Counted from the first letter of the stretch, positions 51,725-62,681 are shown. The stretch: 64,000 bases of DNA from Bacillus sp. AFS041924 (GCF_002577195.1 NZ_NULG01000024.1:1-64000); one strand, 5' to 3'. Made by a program: numbers and translations. The notes: a model not told the origin generated them from the sequence alone.

Positions 51725-52258
51725 TTATAATTTTTCAACAAGATGTAAATCCAGTTCTACCGGCGTTTCTTTATTAAAGAATTCCACTAATACAGTTACT
51801 TTTTTCTTTTCGAAATCAATTTCTTTAATTGATCCAGTATAATTAGCAAATGGACCTTCTTTTAAACGAACGACTTCATTTACATCTAAATCAAAATCAA
51901 TTACTTGTTCGTCTAGACCCATGTGTTTTAGAATATGTGTAATTTCTTCTTCTAAAAGTGGTGTTGGTTTTGAACCAGAACCCGCTGAACCAACGAAACC
52001 AGTTACTCCTGGTGTATTACGAACTACATACCAAGAATCATCCGTCATTACTAGTTCAACTAATACGTAACCTGGAAATACTTTTCGCTTCGTTACTTTC
52101 TCTTTACCGTTCTTCATTTCTACTTCTGATTCTTCTGGTACTATTACACGGAAAATTTTATCCTGCATTCCCATTGTTTCTACACGTTTTTCTAAATTCG
52201 CTTTTACTTTATTCTCATATCCTGAGTAAGTATGAACTACATACCATCTTTTTTCCAT
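51725..52258 (-). CDS. nusG: Transcription termination/antitermination factor NusG
   Basis: A 177-residue NusG with the NGN domain (EKRWYVVHTYSGYENKV, FPGYVLVEL) that binds the RNA polymerase clamp and a C-terminal KOW domain (GPFANYTGSIKEIDFEKKKV). It modulates pausing and contacts S10. The usual SD distance is absent: GGGGAGGG is 21 nt upstream of the ATG, but a 5-bp hairpin between them would shorten it to about 6 nt. Confidence 0.97.
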   Translation of the reverse strand: MEKRWYVVHTYSGYENKVKANLEKRVETMGMQDKIFRVIVPEESEVEMKNGKEKVTKRKVFPGYVLVELVMTDDSWYVVRNTPGVTGFVGSAGSGSKPTPLLEEEITHILKHMGLDEQVIDFDLDVNEVVRLKEGPFANYTGSIKEIDFEKKKVTVLVEFFNKETPVELDLHLVEKL

Positions 52259-52263
52259 GTTAG

Positions 52264-52358
52264 AGGACTACTTGTCCTTCCCTCCCCGGTCAACTTTCTT
52301 TGCAAATTAAAAAACCCGTCACCGGGCTTTTTTTTTAAACATTATCACTCATTATAGC
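52264..52358 (-). promoter_or_regulatory. nusG promoter, attenuator and hairpin-spaced ribosome site
   Basis: Three elements in order: an extended -10 TGCTATAAT (52359-52351, no good -35) just after secE; a terminator hairpin AAGCCCG / CGGGTTT with TTTTTT (52329-52309) that also ends rpmG-secE transcripts; then GGGGAGGGA, hairpin AGGAC-AAGTA-GTCCT (52278-52264), and the ATG. Confidence 0.6.
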
Positions 52359-52373
52359 ACAATTAGTTTTAAC

Positions 52374-52556
52374 TTATTCAAGAATAAGTCGAATTAAATT
52401 AGAAAGTCCTGTATCAACTACAGCGAAGAATACTACAAAGAATAAAACTGTAGCTAACACTGTAACTGTTGAATTAACTAATTCTTTACGTTTAGGCCAT
52501 GAAACTTTTTTCATTTCACTTTTTACTTCGCGAAAAAACTTACCGATACGACCCAC
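52374..52556 (-). CDS. secE: Protein translocase subunit SecE
   Basis: A 60-residue short SecE: amphipathic helix (KFFREVKSEMKKVSWPKRKEL) and one transmembrane helix (about 30-50), clamping SecY (25394) in the channel. The GTG at 52556 is chosen since GGGGG lies 7 nt upstream; the frame extends to 52613 with no ribosome site at its TTG. Between rpmG and nusG as usual. Confidence 0.92.
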   Translation of the reverse strand: MGRIGKFFREVKSEMKKVSWPKRKELVNSTVTVLATVLFFVVFFAVVDTGLSNLIRLILE

Positions 52557-52683
52557 AGATGCAACCCCCATATATACTAGTTTAGAGATGTACGAAACGT
52601 CCAACTTGTCCAAAAAATAAAGGATGATCTTTAGTTTCTATACTGATTAAGGACATTCGCATTTTTGATTTATCTAACTTCAA

Positions 52684-52830
52684 TTATTTTGTTTCTTTAT
52701 GTGTAGTATGTTCGTTGCACGTTTTACAAAATTTTTTCATCTCCAAACGTTCTGCAGAAGAGGAATTCTTCATCGTGGAGTAATTTCTATTATTGCAAGT
52801 AGCGCAAGACAGGACAACTTTTTTTCTCAT
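52684..52830 (-). CDS. rpmG: 50S ribosomal protein L33, zinc-ribbon form
   Basis: A 48-residue L33 ([20 protein letters not shown]) with CxxC pairs at 9-12 and 35-38, the zinc-binding form. It is too short for usual ORF cut-offs. Ahead of secE as in B. subtilis rpmGB. The ribosome site is weak. Confidence 0.93.
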   Translation of the reverse strand: MRKKVVLSCATCNNRNYSTMKNSSSAERLEMKKFCKTCNEHTTHKETK

Positions 52831-52963
52831 GGTGACACCAGCCTAGTTCATCTATAATTATCCATTACGAATGTAACACGCGAGCTTTAAACTGTCAAAC
52901 TGATTTCTAAACCCTTGTTTTCCTATATAAAAGTAGGAATTTCAAAAGAATTTCTTTAATCGA

Positions 52964-53614
52964 TTAAACAGACAGCTCTCTTATTTCCATATATCTTTCA
53001 AGTTTTCTTTTTACACGTTGTAATGCATTATCTATTGATTTGACATGTCTATTTAACTCTTCGGATATTTCTTGGTAAGAGCGACCGTCTAAATAGAGTG
53101 ATAATACTTTCCTTTCTAAATCGCTTAATAATTCAGACATTTTTAGCTCTATGTCCACATTCTCTTCTTGATTGATTACAAGTTCTTCTGGATCCATGTT
53201 CTTTGTTTCTGTTAACACATCCAATAATGTACGATCAGACTCCTCATCATAAATAGGCTTGTCCAATGAAACATAAGAATTAAGTGGGATATGCTTTTGT
53301 CTAGTTGCTGTTTTAATAGCTGTAATAATTTGTCTTGTTATGCATAATTCTGCAAACGCCTTAAAGGACGAAAGTTTGTCTTCTTTGTAGTCACGAATTG
53401 CTTTGTATAATCCAATCATACCTTCTTGAATGATATCTTCTCGGTCCGCACCTATTAGGAAATAAGACCTAGATTTTGCCTTAACGAAATTTCGGTACTT
53501 TTGAATTAAAAATGTTAGTGCTTCTTGATCACCTTCTCGAACATACTCGAGAATTACCTCATCTTCTAAAGGGCCATACTCAATAATTAGCTTTAATTCC
53601 TGTTCAACGTTCAA
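52964..53614 (-). CDS. sigH: RNA polymerase sigma-H factor
   Basis: A 216-residue sigma-70-type factor for early sporulation and competence genes. Region 2 (YRNFVKAKSRSYFLIGADREDIIQEG, in pieces IGADREDIIQEGMIGLYKAI) and region 4 (LSLYLDGRSYQEISEELNRH) match B. subtilis SigH nearly word for word. The TTG at 53614 is chosen, 8 nt after GGAGG; a GTG at 53623 overlaps that site. Next to rae1. Confidence 0.95.
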   Translation of the reverse strand: MNVEQELKLIIEYGPLEDEVILEYVREGDQEALTFLIQKYRNFVKAKSRSYFLIGADREDIIQEGMIGLYKAIRDYKEDKLSSFKAFAELCITRQIITAIKTATRQKHIPLNSYVSLDKPIYDEESDRTLLDVLTETKNMDPEELVINQEENVDIELKMSELLSDLERKVLSLYLDGRSYQEISEELNRHVKSIDNALQRVKRKLERYMEIRELSV

Positions 53615-53679
53615 AATTAGCACCTCCGACCAAACAATTTAATTAAATTATACAGCACAAAGAAGAAGGAAACAATAAG

Positions 53680-54204
53680 TCATCGTTCCCCTCTTCGCCA
53701 TTTTTCTAAAATTTCTGTTTGTTTCGAATTTAATGTTTTGCTTATTGTCAGTCTTTGATCTGGTATTTCGCTAATTCGACTACTTATCATTTTTTTATTT
53801 TGTGTAACCGATCGATATAGTTCCATTGCAGGAATTCGAAGTGCACCTTGCCCAAATATTTGCCATTGCTCTGTAAAGTCTGATGTCGCGACATAAATTT
53901 GATGGTTAACATGACGAAGCTCAATTGCAAGTTTTTCAATTTTTTCATCAGCTGTTTGATTTTTTCGAGTAAAGATTACTTCAACTTTCGAATGCTTGTC
54001 GATCTTTTCAATACCATTTACAAAATGAGCATCAAATACAACAATTATATACATTCCTGTGTACGCCTTATATTCAGCAAGCTGAGTAATTAAAAAATCA
54101 CGCGATTTATCAAAATCAATTTCTCGAAGCTTTCTAAGATTTGGCCAAGCTCCAATCATGTTATATCCATCTACAATAAGAATTTCTTTCTTTTTATGAT
54201 CCAA
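53680..54204 (-). CDS. rae1: NYN-domain ribosome-associated endoribonuclease Rae1 (YacP)
   Basis: A 174-residue NYN/PIN-fold protein: ILIVDGYNMIGAWPNL near the start, VVFDAHF and VIFTRKNQTADEKIE carry the acidic catalytic set. In B. subtilis Rae1 enters the ribosome A site and cuts mRNA in a translation-dependent way. The start is uncertain: a TTG at 54204 inside the end of rlmB gives the family-like length, while the frame opens at an ATG at 54231 without a ribosome site. Confidence 0.88.
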   Translation of the reverse strand: MDHKKKEILIVDGYNMIGAWPNLRKLREIDFDKSRDFLITQLAEYKAYTGMYIIVVFDAHFVNGIEKIDKHSKVEVIFTRKNQTADEKIEKLAIELRHVNHQIYVATSDFTEQWQIFGQGALRIPAMELYRSVTQNKKMISSRISEIPDQRLTISKTLNSKQTEILEKWRRGER

Positions 54205-54937
54205 GCGGATGTCTCTTACGGTGTATTTCATACATTAATAGACTTGCCGCAACAGACGCATTTAACGATGTAACTTTACCTACCATTGGTAGCTTAATTA
54301 AGAAATCACATTTTTCTTTTAAGATTCTGCTCATCCCTTTACCTTCGCTACCAATTATTAAACCAAGAGAGATCTGGCCATCCATGTTTCGATAGTCATC
54401 AGCACCTTTTGCATCTGTACCAAAAATCCAAACTCCTCTTTCTTTTAATTCATCTACAGTTCTAGCTAAGTTCGTTACTCGAGCAACTGGAATGTACTCT
54501 ATAGCACCAGTAGATGCTTTAGCAACCGCTGAAGTTAAACCTACCGCTCTTCTCTTTGGAATGATGATCCCATGAGCACCAACGGCATCAGCAGTTCGCA
54601 TGATTGATCCTAAATTATGTGGATCTTCAATTTCATCAAGAATTAAGAAGAATGGTTGCTCATTTCGACTGTTCGCTACTTCAAATAAATCATCAATTTC
54701 CACATATTCATAGGCAGCTACTTGTGCAACTACACCTTGATGGTTTCCTTTAACCATTCCGTCTAGCTTCTTGTTTGGCGCTGTTTGAACAATTACTTTA
54801 TTTTGATTTGCTAATTCTAAAAGCTTATGGATTTGACCTTTATTTGCTCCTTCACTAACCCATATTTTATTAATATCACGACCTGAACGTATTGCTTCCA
54901 TAACCGGATTACGTCCAATAATAAATTCCTCAGACAT
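54194..54937 (-). CDS. rlmB: 23S rRNA (guanosine-2'-O-)-methyltransferase RlmB (YacO)
   Basis: A 247-residue SpoU/TrmH-class SPOUT methyltransferase. N-terminal substrate domain (FIIGRNPVMEAIRSG) and catalytic domain with LDEIEDPHNLGSIMRTADAVG, LIIGSEGKGMSR and LNASVAASLLMYE. AAAGGAG precedes the ATG at 54937, one base past the mrnC stop. Overlaps rae1. Confidence 0.94.
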   Translation of the reverse strand: MSEEFIIGRNPVMEAIRSGRDINKIWVSEGANKGQIHKLLELANQNKVIVQTAPNKKLDGMVKGNHQGVVAQVAAYEYVEIDDLFEVANSRNEQPFFLILDEIEDPHNLGSIMRTADAVGAHGIIIPKRRAVGLTSAVAKASTGAIEYIPVARVTNLARTVDELKERGVWIFGTDAKGADDYRNMDGQISLGLIIGSEGKGMSRILKEKCDFLIKLPMVGKVTSLNASVAASLLMYEIHRKRHPLGS

Positions 54938-54938
54938 G

Positions 54939-55355
54939 TTATACTCCTTTATCATTCTCAATAAATTGAATTGCAAATTGTACAATTGTATTGAGTCTAT
55001 CTTCATTTTTTAATAAATAATGGTAGCCAATCAACGCTTCCATTGCGGTTGCGTATCGATAGGTTTGCACATCAGTATTTTTAGGTACAGTTCCTGACTT
55101 TGCATTACGCCCTCTTTTTACAACTGCAATTTCTTCTTCTGACAACATTTCAGCAGTAAGTATTTCTCTTATTACTTTAGCTTGTCCTTTTGCAGAAACA
55201 AATCTCGTAGCTGCTCGGTGAAGTTGATTAGGTCTAACTGTTCCTTTTTCAAGGAGGTGATGACGTACATGAATTTCATATACAGCATCACCAATATAAG
55301 CAAGCGCTAAACTGTTTAGTTGTTTAGCGTCAATATTTTGGTTACTTTCAATCAT
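54939..55355 (-). CDS. mrnC: Mini-ribonuclease III (MrnC)
   Basis: A 138-residue RNase III catalytic domain without ds[19 protein letters not shown] holds the catalytic Asp, and [28 protein letters not shown] the second acidic site. Matures 23S rRNA termini. ATG at 55355 follows GAGGA; it starts 4 bp past cysS. Confidence 0.93.
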   Translation of the reverse strand: MIESNQNIDAKQLNSLALAYIGDAVYEIHVRHHLLEKGTVRPNQLHRAATRFVSAKGQAKVIREILTAEMLSEEEIAVVKRGRNAKSGTVPKNTDVQTYRYATAMEALIGYHYLLKNEDRLNTIVQFAIQFIENDKGV

Positions 55356-55359
55356 GAAG

Positions 55360-56760
55360 TTATCCTCTTTTCCAGCGAATACCTTGAGGAGTATCTTCAA
55401 TCATTATATTCATCTCTTTTAATTGATCGCGAATTTGATCCGCTAGTGCAAAGTCACGATTTTTTCGTGCTTCTGTACGTTTTTGAATTAACGCTTCGAT
55501 TTCATCATCTAATATTGCTTCTTCATTTACTAATGTGATACCAAGTACATTTGATAACTCGTCAAATGTTGATAGTAGCTGATTTAATACATTCGTAGAA
55601 GTATGTGTCTCTAATAAATATTGATTCGCTAATTTAGCTAATTGATATAAAACTGAAATTGCATTAGCTGTATTAAAATCATCATCCATTACTTTTTGGA
55701 AAGTCGTTTTTTCATCTTCTATTTCTTTTAGCCATCTATGGTCATCTTCTGTTAAATTAGTACTGCTTTCTAGACGATGCTTAATATTTTGGTAAGCTGT
55801 TTTAATCCGTTCAAAACCGTTTTTAGCTTCTTGTAAAAGCTCTTCGCTATAGTTAATTGGATGACGATAATGTACTGATAACATAAAGAAACGTAATAGC
55901 ATAGGATCTACAATTTTAATAATGTCATGTACTAATACAAAGTTGCCTAATGACTTAGACATCTTTTCGTTATCAATATTGATATAGCCATTATGCATCC
56001 AGTAGTTTGAAAAAGTTTTTCCACTTAAAGCTTCAGACTGAGCAATCTCGTTTTCGTGATGTGGGAATGATAAGTCTTGACCACCTGCATGAATATCAAT
56101 TGTTTCCCCTAGATATTTCTTAGCCATTGCTGAGCACTCAATATGCCAACCTGGTCTTCCTTTCCCCCACGGGCTTTCCCAGAATATTTCACCTGGTTTA
56201 GCTGCTTTCCATAGAGCGAAATCTAAAGGATCGTCTTTCTTTTCACCAACTTCAATTCTTTCACCAATTCGAAGATCCTCAATTGATTGGTGTGAAAGTT
56301 TACCGTAACCATCAAATTCCTTTGTTTTGAAATAAACATCACCCTCGGACTCATATGCATAACCTTTTTTTACAAGTTCATCAACAAAGTCGATAATAAT
56401 ATCCATATTCTCCATTACGCGAGGATGGTTTGTTGCAGTTTTGCAGCCTAACGCATGAACGTCTTCAAAATAAGCATTAATAAATCGATCTGCTATAGTT
56501 GGTACATCCGAGCCCAATTGATTTGCAGCTTTAATTAACTTATCATCAACATCAGTAAAATTTGAAACATAATTTACTTCATATCCACGATATTCAAAAT
56601 AACGTCTTACTGTATCAAAAACGATTGCAGGTCTCGCGTTACCAATGTGTATATAGTTATATACGGTAGGACCACATACATACATCTTGACCTTACCATC
56701 TTCTATAGGTTTAAAGTCTTCCTTATTCCTTGTTAATGTATTATAAATTTGAATTGCCAT
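55360..56760 (-). CDS. cysS: Cysteine-tRNA ligase
   Basis: A 466-residue class I synthetase. Zinc site begins [16 protein letters not shown] (HIGH motif in HIGN form), [11 protein letters not shown] holds further ligands, and KMSKSLGNF is the KMSKS loop near 265. Charges tRNA-Cys. Co-transcribed with cysE 4 bp upstream under the cysteine T-box. Confidence 0.98.
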   Translation of the reverse strand: MAIQIYNTLTRNKEDFKPIEDGKVKMYVCGPTVYNYIHIGNARPAIVFDTVRRYFEYRGYEVNYVSNFTDVDDKLIKAANQLGSDVPTIADRFINAYFEDVHALGCKTATNHPRVMENMDIIIDFVDELVKKGYAYESEGDVYFKTKEFDGYGKLSHQSIEDLRIGERIEVGEKKDDPLDFALWKAAKPGEIFWESPWGKGRPGWHIECSAMAKKYLGETIDIHAGGQDLSFPHHENEIAQSEALSGKTFSNYWMHNGYINIDNEKMSKSLGNFVLVHDIIKIVDPMLLRFFMLSVHYRHPINYSEELLQEAKNGFERIKTAYQNIKHRLESSTNLTEDDHRWLKEIEDEKTTFQKVMDDDFNTANAISVLYQLAKLANQYLLETHTSTNVLNQLLSTFDELSNVLGITLVNEEAILDDEIEALIQKRTEARKNRDFALADQIRDQLKEMNIMIEDTPQGIRWKRG

Positions 56761-56764
56761 AGTT

Positions 56765-57403
56765 TTACTTCCTTTCAGATATACTCATTAAACTTCTTAG
56801 CTCTTCTAATTCCGCTTCTAGTTGGAGTAATCGATCTGCCACTGGGTCAGGTAAATCACAGTGATCGAATTGATTATTTACTCTAATTCCATCTTGAACA
56901 ACTATCTTACCAGGTATACCAACAACTGTAGTATTATTTGGAACATCCTTTAGTACAACTGAATTTGCACCAATTTTTGCATTTTCTCCGATTGTGATTG
57001 ATCCTAGAACCTTTGCTCCCGTGGCTACTAGTACCCCACTCAATAAGGTTGGGTGCCGCTTACCCTTTTCCTTCCCAGTTCCACCTAATGTCACCCCTTG
57101 ATAAATCGTAACATCATCGCCTATCTCACATGTTTCTCCAATAACAACTCCTGCCCCATGATCGATAAAAAATCGTCTACCAATTTTAGCCCCAGGGTGA
57201 ATCTCAATTCCAGTTAAAAAACGAGCAAATTGTGAAGTACTTCTTGCAATAAAGTACCATTTTTTCCGATAGAAATAATGCGCAAATCGATAAAGCCATA
57301 ATGCATGTAAGCCAGCATATGTGAGAATTACTTCTAAATAGCTAGTAGCGGCTGGATCTCGTTCAAATATCGTCGCCACATCTTCCTTCATGTACTTTAG
57401 CAT
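56765..57403 (-). CDS. cysE: Serine O-acetyltransferase
   Basis: A 212-residue left-handed beta-helix acyltransferase, the first step of cysteine synthesis (serine + acetyl-CoA). Helical N-terminus, then hexapeptide repeats with [17 protein letters not shown] and [21 protein letters not shown] at 57403 chosen with GGGG 8 nt upstream; an ATG at 57409 is too near the site. Short C-terminal tail. Confidence 0.97.
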   Translation of the reverse strand: MLKYMKEDVATIFERDPAATSYLEVILTYAGLHALWLYRFAHYFYRKKWYFIARSTSQFARFLTGIEIHPGAKIGRRFFIDHGAGVVIGETCEIGDDVTIYQGVTLGGTGKEKGKRHPTLLSGVLVATGAKVLGSITIGENAKIGANSVVLKDVPNNTTVVGIPGKIVVQDGIRVNNQFDHCDLPDPVADRLLQLEAELEELRSLMSISERK

Positions 57404-57463
57404 CTTCATTTCCCCTTAAAGAATTTATTAAAAATTGATTTTTATTATCTCTAGTAAAAATAA

Positions 57464-57715
57464 AAAGCGTCTCTGTGTAATTAAATACACAGAGACGCTT
57501 TAATGCGCGGTTCCACTCTGTTTAGATAAACATAATTTATCTCAACTCATGTAATGTAACGGTTTCCACCGCCCTAGCCTACTAAAAAGAATTTTTCGAC
57601 TAAGGACTCAAGGGGGCACTTCCATGACTACCGTTAAAATCACTTTCACCAATGTGATTCTCTCTGGGTAACGAGTAGCCATTTACTTTTCCCTATCAAC
57701 ATTTTACCTATATGA
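57464..57715 (-). ncRNA. Cysteine T-box leader of cysE-cysS
   Basis: Complete T-box riboswitch. Stem I covers about 57715-57600 and shows TGC (57618-57616, in GGAAGTGCC) as specifier, matching Cys. The T-box AGAGTGGAACCGCG (57519-57506) is followed by a 16-bp terminator (57501-57486 with 57479-57464) and a T run. Uncharged tRNA-Cys should switch on cysE-cysS. Confidence 0.92.
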
Positions 57716-57750
57716 ATAATACTTATATATATTACAAATTAATCAAAATG

Positions 57751-59211
57751 TTAACCAATTATTTGTTGTAAACGAGCAATAACTTTTTCTTTTCCTAATA
57801 AAGTCATCGCTGCTGGTAATTCTGGACCGTGACATTGGCCAGTTGTAGCAACTCGAATTGGCATAAATAATTTTTTGCCTTTTTGTCCAGTTGACTTTTG
57901 AACTGATTTCATTGCAGCTTTAATCGAATCAACTGTAAATTCTTCAGAAGCATTAAGTTCTTCAACTAATGCTGAAAGTACTTCTTTTACTTGTTCTTCA
58001 GAAATAACAGCTTGCTCTTCTTCACCGAATGTTAATTGTTCTTTAAAGAACAAGCTTGATAATTCTACGATTTCAGCACCAAAACTCATTTGGTCTTGAT
58101 ATAAAGCAACTAGGTTTGTAACCCACAGATTTTCATCTGCAGTGCGTTCTTCTTTTACATAACCTGCTTTAATTAGATGTGGTAATGAAATTTCTACAAC
58201 TTTCTCTAATGGTTGCTCTTTAATATATCGATTGTTAATCCATGTTAATTTCTGCTTATCAAACATAGCTGGAGCAGAACTTAAACGGCTAGGATCGAAA
58301 ATTTTAATAAATTCTTCTTTGCTGAAAATTTCTTCTTCACCAACTGGCGACCAACCAAGAAGTGCAATAAAGTTAAATAACGCTTCTGGTAAGTAACCAA
58401 GATTTTGATATTGTTCAATAAATTGTAATACAGATTCATCACGTTTAGAAAGCTTTTTACGATTTTCGTTTACGATTACTGCCATATGACCGAAATCTGG
58501 AGCATCCCAGTTTAGTGCACGATATACCATTAATTGTTTAGGCGTATTAGAAATATGTTCTTCTCCGCGAAGTACATGACTAATCTTCATTAATGCATCA
58601 TCAACTACAACCGCATAGTTATAAGTAGCGATTCCATTCTTTTTAACAAGAACCCAGTCACCGATATCTTTTGATTCAAACTTAATGTTACCACGAACGA
58701 TATCTTCCCACTCATACGTATCATTTGCTGGTACTGCAAAACGAATAGTGTGCTCTGCACCTGCTGACTCTTTTTTTGCTCGTTCTTCATCTGTTAAATG
58801 ACGGCATTTTCCGCTATAACGCGTAGTTGGAAGTCCGGAAGCTAATTGCTCTTCACGTTCCGCTGCAAGCTCTTCCTCTGTACAATAACATTTATACGCA
58901 TGTCCATTTTGAATTAACTCATTAGCATATTGTTTGTAAAGGTCTAGTCTTTCTAGTTGGCGATAAGGGCCGTACTCGCCACCTTTATCTGGACCTTCAT
59001 TCCAATCAATACCTAACCAATGTAAATATTTAGCTTGGCTTTCTTCGCCGCCTTCAACATTACGCTCTATATCAGTATCTTCAATACGTAATACCATATC
59101 GCCGTTAAAATGCTTAGCAAATAAATATACATATAACGCAGTACGTGCATTTCCAATATGTAAATGACCTGTTGGACTAGGTGCATAACGAACTCTTACT
59201 CTATTTGACAT
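57751..59211 (-). CDS. gltX: Glutamate-tRNA ligase
   Basis: A 486-residue class I synthetase: [14 protein letters not shown] (HIGH) near 9-22, KKLSKRDES (KMSKS) near 253, and a zinc-site-like CYCTEEE...C-H region near 108-140. In Bacillus it is non-discriminating and also charges tRNA-Gln with Glu for the GatCAB pathway. Follows ispF by 42 bp and precedes the cys T-box. Confidence 0.97.
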   Translation of the reverse strand: MSNRVRVRYAPSPTGHLHIGNARTALYVYLFAKHFNGDMVLRIEDTDIERNVEGGEESQAKYLHWLGIDWNEGPDKGGEYGPYRQLERLDLYKQYANELIQNGHAYKCYCTEEELAAEREEQLASGLPTTRYSGKCRHLTDEERAKKESAGAEHTIRFAVPANDTYEWEDIVRGNIKFESKDIGDWVLVKKNGIATYNYAVVVDDALMKISHVLRGEEHISNTPKQLMVYRALNWDAPDFGHMAVIVNENRKKLSKRDESVLQFIEQYQNLGYLPEALFNFIALLGWSPVGEEEIFSKEEFIKIFDPSRLSSAPAMFDKQKLTWINNRYIKEQPLEKVVEISLPHLIKAGYVKEERTADENLWVTNLVALYQDQMSFGAEIVELSSLFFKEQLTFGEEEQAVISEEQVKEVLSALVEELNASEEFTVDSIKAAMKSVQKSTGQKGKKLFMPIRVATTGQCHGPELPAAMTLLGKEKVIARLQQIIG

Positions 59212-59253
59212 TTATAGACACTCTCCACTGAATAATTAATATACTTTATTAGT

Positions 59254-59733
59254 TTAAGCCTTCTTTTGTAACAATACAACTGCTTGGGAAGCAATTCCTT
59301 CTTTTCTTCCGGTAAAACCTAATTTTTCAGTTGTTGTTGCTTTTACATTAATACAATCAGATGTTGTTTCAAGCAATCCCGCAATACGCTCTCTCATTCG
59401 TTGAATGTATGGTGCCATTTTAGGTGCTTGAGCTATAATCGTGCAATCCACGTTTACTAGCTCATAGCCTTTTTCCTTTACGATCTGAAACACATGCTCA
59501 AGTAGCTTTGCAGAGTCAGCATCTTTAAAAGCTGGATCCGTATCAGGGAAATGTCGACCTATATCTCCTTCTCCTATAGCTCCGAGTAATGCATCAGCTA
59601 TAGTATGTAGAAGCACATCAGCATCAGAATGACCTAATAAACCTAATTCATAAGGGATTTCAATTCCACCAATAATTAATGGACGATTTTCCGCAAAAGC
59701 GTGAACATCAAATCCTTGTCCTATTCTAAACAT
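59254..59733 (-). CDS. ispF: 2-C-methyl-D-erythritol 2,4-cyclodiphosphate synthase
   Basis: A 159-residue trimeric MEP-pathway enzyme. Metal ligands in GQGFDVHAF (D8, H10) and [11 protein letters not shown] (H42), catalytic loop [22 protein letters not shown]. Makes MEcPP for isoprenoids. 11 bp after ispD. Confidence 0.97.
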   Translation of the reverse strand: MFRIGQGFDVHAFAENRPLIIGGIEIPYELGLLGHSDADVLLHTIADALLGAIGEGDIGRHFPDTDPAFKDADSAKLLEHVFQIVKEKGYELVNVDCTIIAQAPKMAPYIQRMRERIAGLLETTSDCINVKATTTEKLGFTGRKEGIASQAVVLLQKKA

Positions 59734-59744
59734 GTAAACACCTT

Positions 59745-60431
59745 CTAACTTCTATATTGTTCATAAATTGTTTTTGCAAAAAACAAATCTTCTTTAGTTG
59801 TCACTTTTATATTGTTATAATCTCCATTTACGACAAAAACTTTACTTCCGTTCCATTCTACTAAGCTTGCATCATCAGTTCCTAAAAAACCATTTTCGAT
59901 TGCTTTTTGATGCGCTTCTATTAAACACTTGTATGTAAAAGCTTGGGGAGTCTGAACTCCCCATAATGTAGAACGATCAATCGTTTCAATCACTTCATGA
60001 TTAACAACTTTCTTTATAGTATCCTTCATTGGAACAGCACAGATGACTGCATCGTGCTCGTTCACTTTTTCAAGAATCCGCTCTATTACTGCGTTTGTTA
60101 CAAAAGGTCTCGCTCCATCGTGTACTAAAATGTAACTTTCAGTATCTTTAATTGAAGCTAGCCCATTATAAACACTTTCTTGTCTCTCTGATCCACCTTT
60201 TACAAAGGTAATTTTTTTCTGAATAAAGCTTGGCAAATTTAAAGTTTCAAAGAACTGTTTTTCAGATTCTTTTATCGGTAAAATAATCTCATTACAACGG
60301 GGATCTTCGCCAAAAATTTTTAAAGTTAATTCAATAATTGGCAAATTAATTATTTTAAGAAATAATTTATTATATCCCGCACCCATTCGTGAGCCAGAAC
60401 CCGCTGCTGGAATGATGACCTTATATTGCAT
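59745..60431 (-). CDS. ispD: 2-C-methyl-D-erythritol 4-phosphate cytidylyltransferase
   Basis: A 228-residue MEP-pathway nucleotidyltransferase: [19 protein letters not shown] at 6-24 (CTP site), VHDGARPFV near 104, TDDASLVE near 178. Paired with ispF, the two consecutive-module genes. AGAGGGG precedes the ATG. Confidence 0.97.
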   Translation of the reverse strand: MQYKVIIPAAGSGSRMGAGYNKLFLKIINLPIIELTLKIFGEDPRCNEIILPIKESEKQFFETLNLPSFIQKKITFVKGGSERQESVYNGLASIKDTESYILVHDGARPFVTNAVIERILEKVNEHDAVICAVPMKDTIKKVVNHEVIETIDRSTLWGVQTPQAFTYKCLIEAHQKAIENGFLGTDDASLVEWNGSKVFVVNGDYNNIKVTTKEDLFFAKTIYEQYRS

Positions 60432-60451
60432 TTTACGTTTACCCCTCTAAC

Positions 60452-61525
60452 TTACTTTACTTTTGCAAAAATCATACGACCTGCAGAAGTTTGTAGTACA
60501 CTCGTAACTACTGTCTCGACTCGTTTTCCAATTGATTCTTTACCATCTTCTACAACGATCATTGTACCATCATCTAAATAAGCAACACCTTGTAGTTTTT
60601 CTTTCCCCTCTTTAACTACAAAAGCAGTTAATACTTCTCCAGGTAACACTACTGGTTTAATCGCATTCGCTAGATCATTAATATTCCAAACCTTAATCTG
60701 TTGAAGTTCACTTACTTTATTTAAATTAAAGTCATTCGTCACTAAAATACCATTTTTTAATTTAGCAAGCTTTACTAATTTTGCATCTACTTCAGGAACA
60801 TCTTCAAAATCACCTTCGTAGATCTCTACTTTCATAGCTAGCTCTTTTTGAATTCTATTCAAAATATCTAGTCCTCTTCGTCCCCTATTTCTTTTTAATG
60901 TATCGGACGAATCAGCAATGTATTGTAATTCTGCTAAAACAAATTGTGGTATTACAATTGTCCCTTCGATGAACCCAGTCTGACAAATATCAGCAATACG
61001 ACCATCGATAATAACGCTAGTATCTAAAATTTTAGCTGGTATATCTAATGATGTGTCCTGTTCTTCAGCTGTTTTTTTCTTTGCTGCTCTTGAAGACAAG
61101 GTAAATAAACTCAATAACTCTTCTCGTTTTTTAATTCCAACCTGAAACCCTAAATAACCTAATAAAATCGTAACAACTATTTGAATAATTGAAGAAACGT
61201 ACTGTAATCTAATTGAGTCAATTGGCAATGAAATAAGAAATGCCAGAATAAGTCCAAAAACAAGTCCTAAACTACCAAACAAAATCATTGAAATAGGAGC
61301 TTTTAATAATTTCTCCTCAATATACTTGATAAACGTTACTGTTGGATCAACTAACCAAAGCGATAAAATAAAAAAGATCACTGCTCCACTTAAAGCCTGC
61401 ACATATGAATTATGCAAAATATTAGGCATCTCTGTTTTTAACAGTTTATCTAATAGTGGAAAAAGTACTAAACCTAAAGTACTTCCGACAAAGATATAAA
61501 TAACTTGAACGATCCTCTTTATCAC
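60452..61525 (-). CDS. yacL: PIN/TRAM-domain membrane protein YacL
   Basis: A 357-residue protein: four N-terminal transmembrane helices (to about 130), a PIN nuclease-like domain (DTSVIIDGRIADICQ about 168-182, then VTNDFNLNK about 262), and a C-terminal TRAM domain (about 285-350). Function is not settled. Starts with GTG at 61525 after GGAGGT. Between disA and ispD as in B. subtilis. Confidence 0.93.
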   Translation of the reverse strand: MIKRIVQVIYIFVGSTLGLVLFPLLDKLLKTEMPNILHNSYVQALSGAVIFFILSLWLVDPTVTFIKYIEEKLLKAPISMILFGSLGLVFGLILAFLISLPIDSIRLQYVSSIIQIVVTILLGYLGFQVGIKKREELLSLFTLSSRAAKKKTAEEQDTSLDIPAKILDTSVIIDGRIADICQTGFIEGTIVIPQFVLAELQYIADSSDTLKRNRGRRGLDILNRIQKELAMKVEIYEGDFEDVPEVDAKLVKLAKLKNGILVTNDFNLNKVSELQQIKVWNINDLANAIKPVVLPGEVLTAFVVKEGKEKLQGVAYLDDGTMIVVEDGKESIGKRVETVVTSVLQTSAGRMIFAKVK

Positions 61526-61605
61526 TTCGCCACCTCCTTTAAATAAATCATGATAAATTATAGTTTATATAAAATACTAATTAACTCTATCTTAGACGAA
61601 ATAAC

Positions 61606-62679
61606 TTAGTTATGTCTATTGATATACAGTTGCTCCTGAATTCGTTTTAGTCCTTCTTTGATTTTTTTCGCACGAATTTCACCAATTCCATCGACATCAT
61701 CTAGTTCATCAAGAGTAGCTTTGTAGATCCCTTTAAGGTGCTTAAATCGCTGTGTTAAGTTTTCAATGACTAATGGCGGTAATCTAGAAATTTTCATCAA
61801 CATTCGATAACCTCTAGGCTCTACCATTTCCTCGAGATTTGTGTTATTTGGATAACCAAGCAATTTAATAATGGCATGATCCTCTAATAATTCTTCATTT
61901 GCTAGATCTTGAAGTTTTTGCAAAATACTTTTAGGATCTTGTTCCTTATTATAATGATAATCCTTTATTAAAAGTAATGCCTCCTCCTCAAGGTCCGAAA
62001 TGATCTCAATTAACTGCAATTCAATCAGTCTTCCTTCATCGCCAAGTTCAATTACATAGTTATTAATTTCATTTTTGATTCGAAGTACCATTTCTACACT
62101 ATGTAAAACATTTACAACTTCAAATAATGTAACTAACTCTTCAAATTCTAAAATGCTAAGTGAAGTAATCCCTTGATTCCATACAATCTTATATTTTTCA
62201 AGAGTTTGAATTGCTTGATTTGCTTTTGTTAAAATTACGCCAATATCTCGCAATGTATACCGTAAGTTACCTTTATATAGAGTAATAACATTACGTCTTT
62301 GTGAAATAGCAATGACTAAATTTCCAGTCTGTCTTGATACCCGCTCTGCAGTTCGATGGCGCATACCAGTTTCTTTTGTAAAGATTGATTGATCTGGAAT
62401 CAATTGTGCATTAGCCAGTAGTATTTTCGACCCAGTTTCATTTAGTATGAGTGCTCCATCCATTTTCGCTAACTCATATAAGCTAGCTGGAGAGAAAGGG
62501 TCATTAATATGAAAACCGCCATCGACCATTTCTTTTGTTTCATCATTAAAGCCAAGTACAATTAATCCACCGGTCTGTGCTCTAAGTACATTATCAATGC
62601 CATCACGCAATGGTGTACCTGGAGCAATCATCTCTAAAACCGGTAACATTGATTTAGCTTTTTGTTTTTGATCCTCCAT
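61606..62679 (-). CDS. disA: DNA integrity scanning diadenylate cyclase DisA
   Basis: A 357-residue octameric protein: DAC domain with DGALIL and the RHR in [10 protein letters not shown], central helical spine, and C-terminal HhH DNA-binding domain ([19 protein letters not shown]). Makes c-di-AMP while scanning DNA, and its activity falls at branched DNA. Starts 2 bp past radA with GGAGGG in the radA end. Confidence 0.97.
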   Translation of the reverse strand: MEDQKQKAKSMLPVLEMIAPGTPLRDGIDNVLRAQTGGLIVLGFNDETKEMVDGGFHINDPFSPASLYELAKMDGALILNETGSKILLANAQLIPDQSIFTKETGMRHRTAERVSRQTGNLVIAISQRRNVITLYKGNLRYTLRDIGVILTKANQAIQTLEKYKIVWNQGITSLSILEFEELVTLFEVVNVLHSVEMVLRIKNEINNYVIELGDEGRLIELQLIEIISDLEEEALLLIKDYHYNKEQDPKSILQKLQDLANEELLEDHAIIKLLGYPNNTNLEEMVEPRGYRMLMKISRLPPLVIENLTQRFKHLKGIYKATLDELDDVDGIGEIRAKKIKEGLKRIQEQLYINRHN

Positions 62680-62681
62680 CT

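Noticed and set aside
52924-52944. TTCCTA/TAGGAA hairpin after sigH as terminator
   Set aside because: Only 6 bp and no T run on the minus strand.
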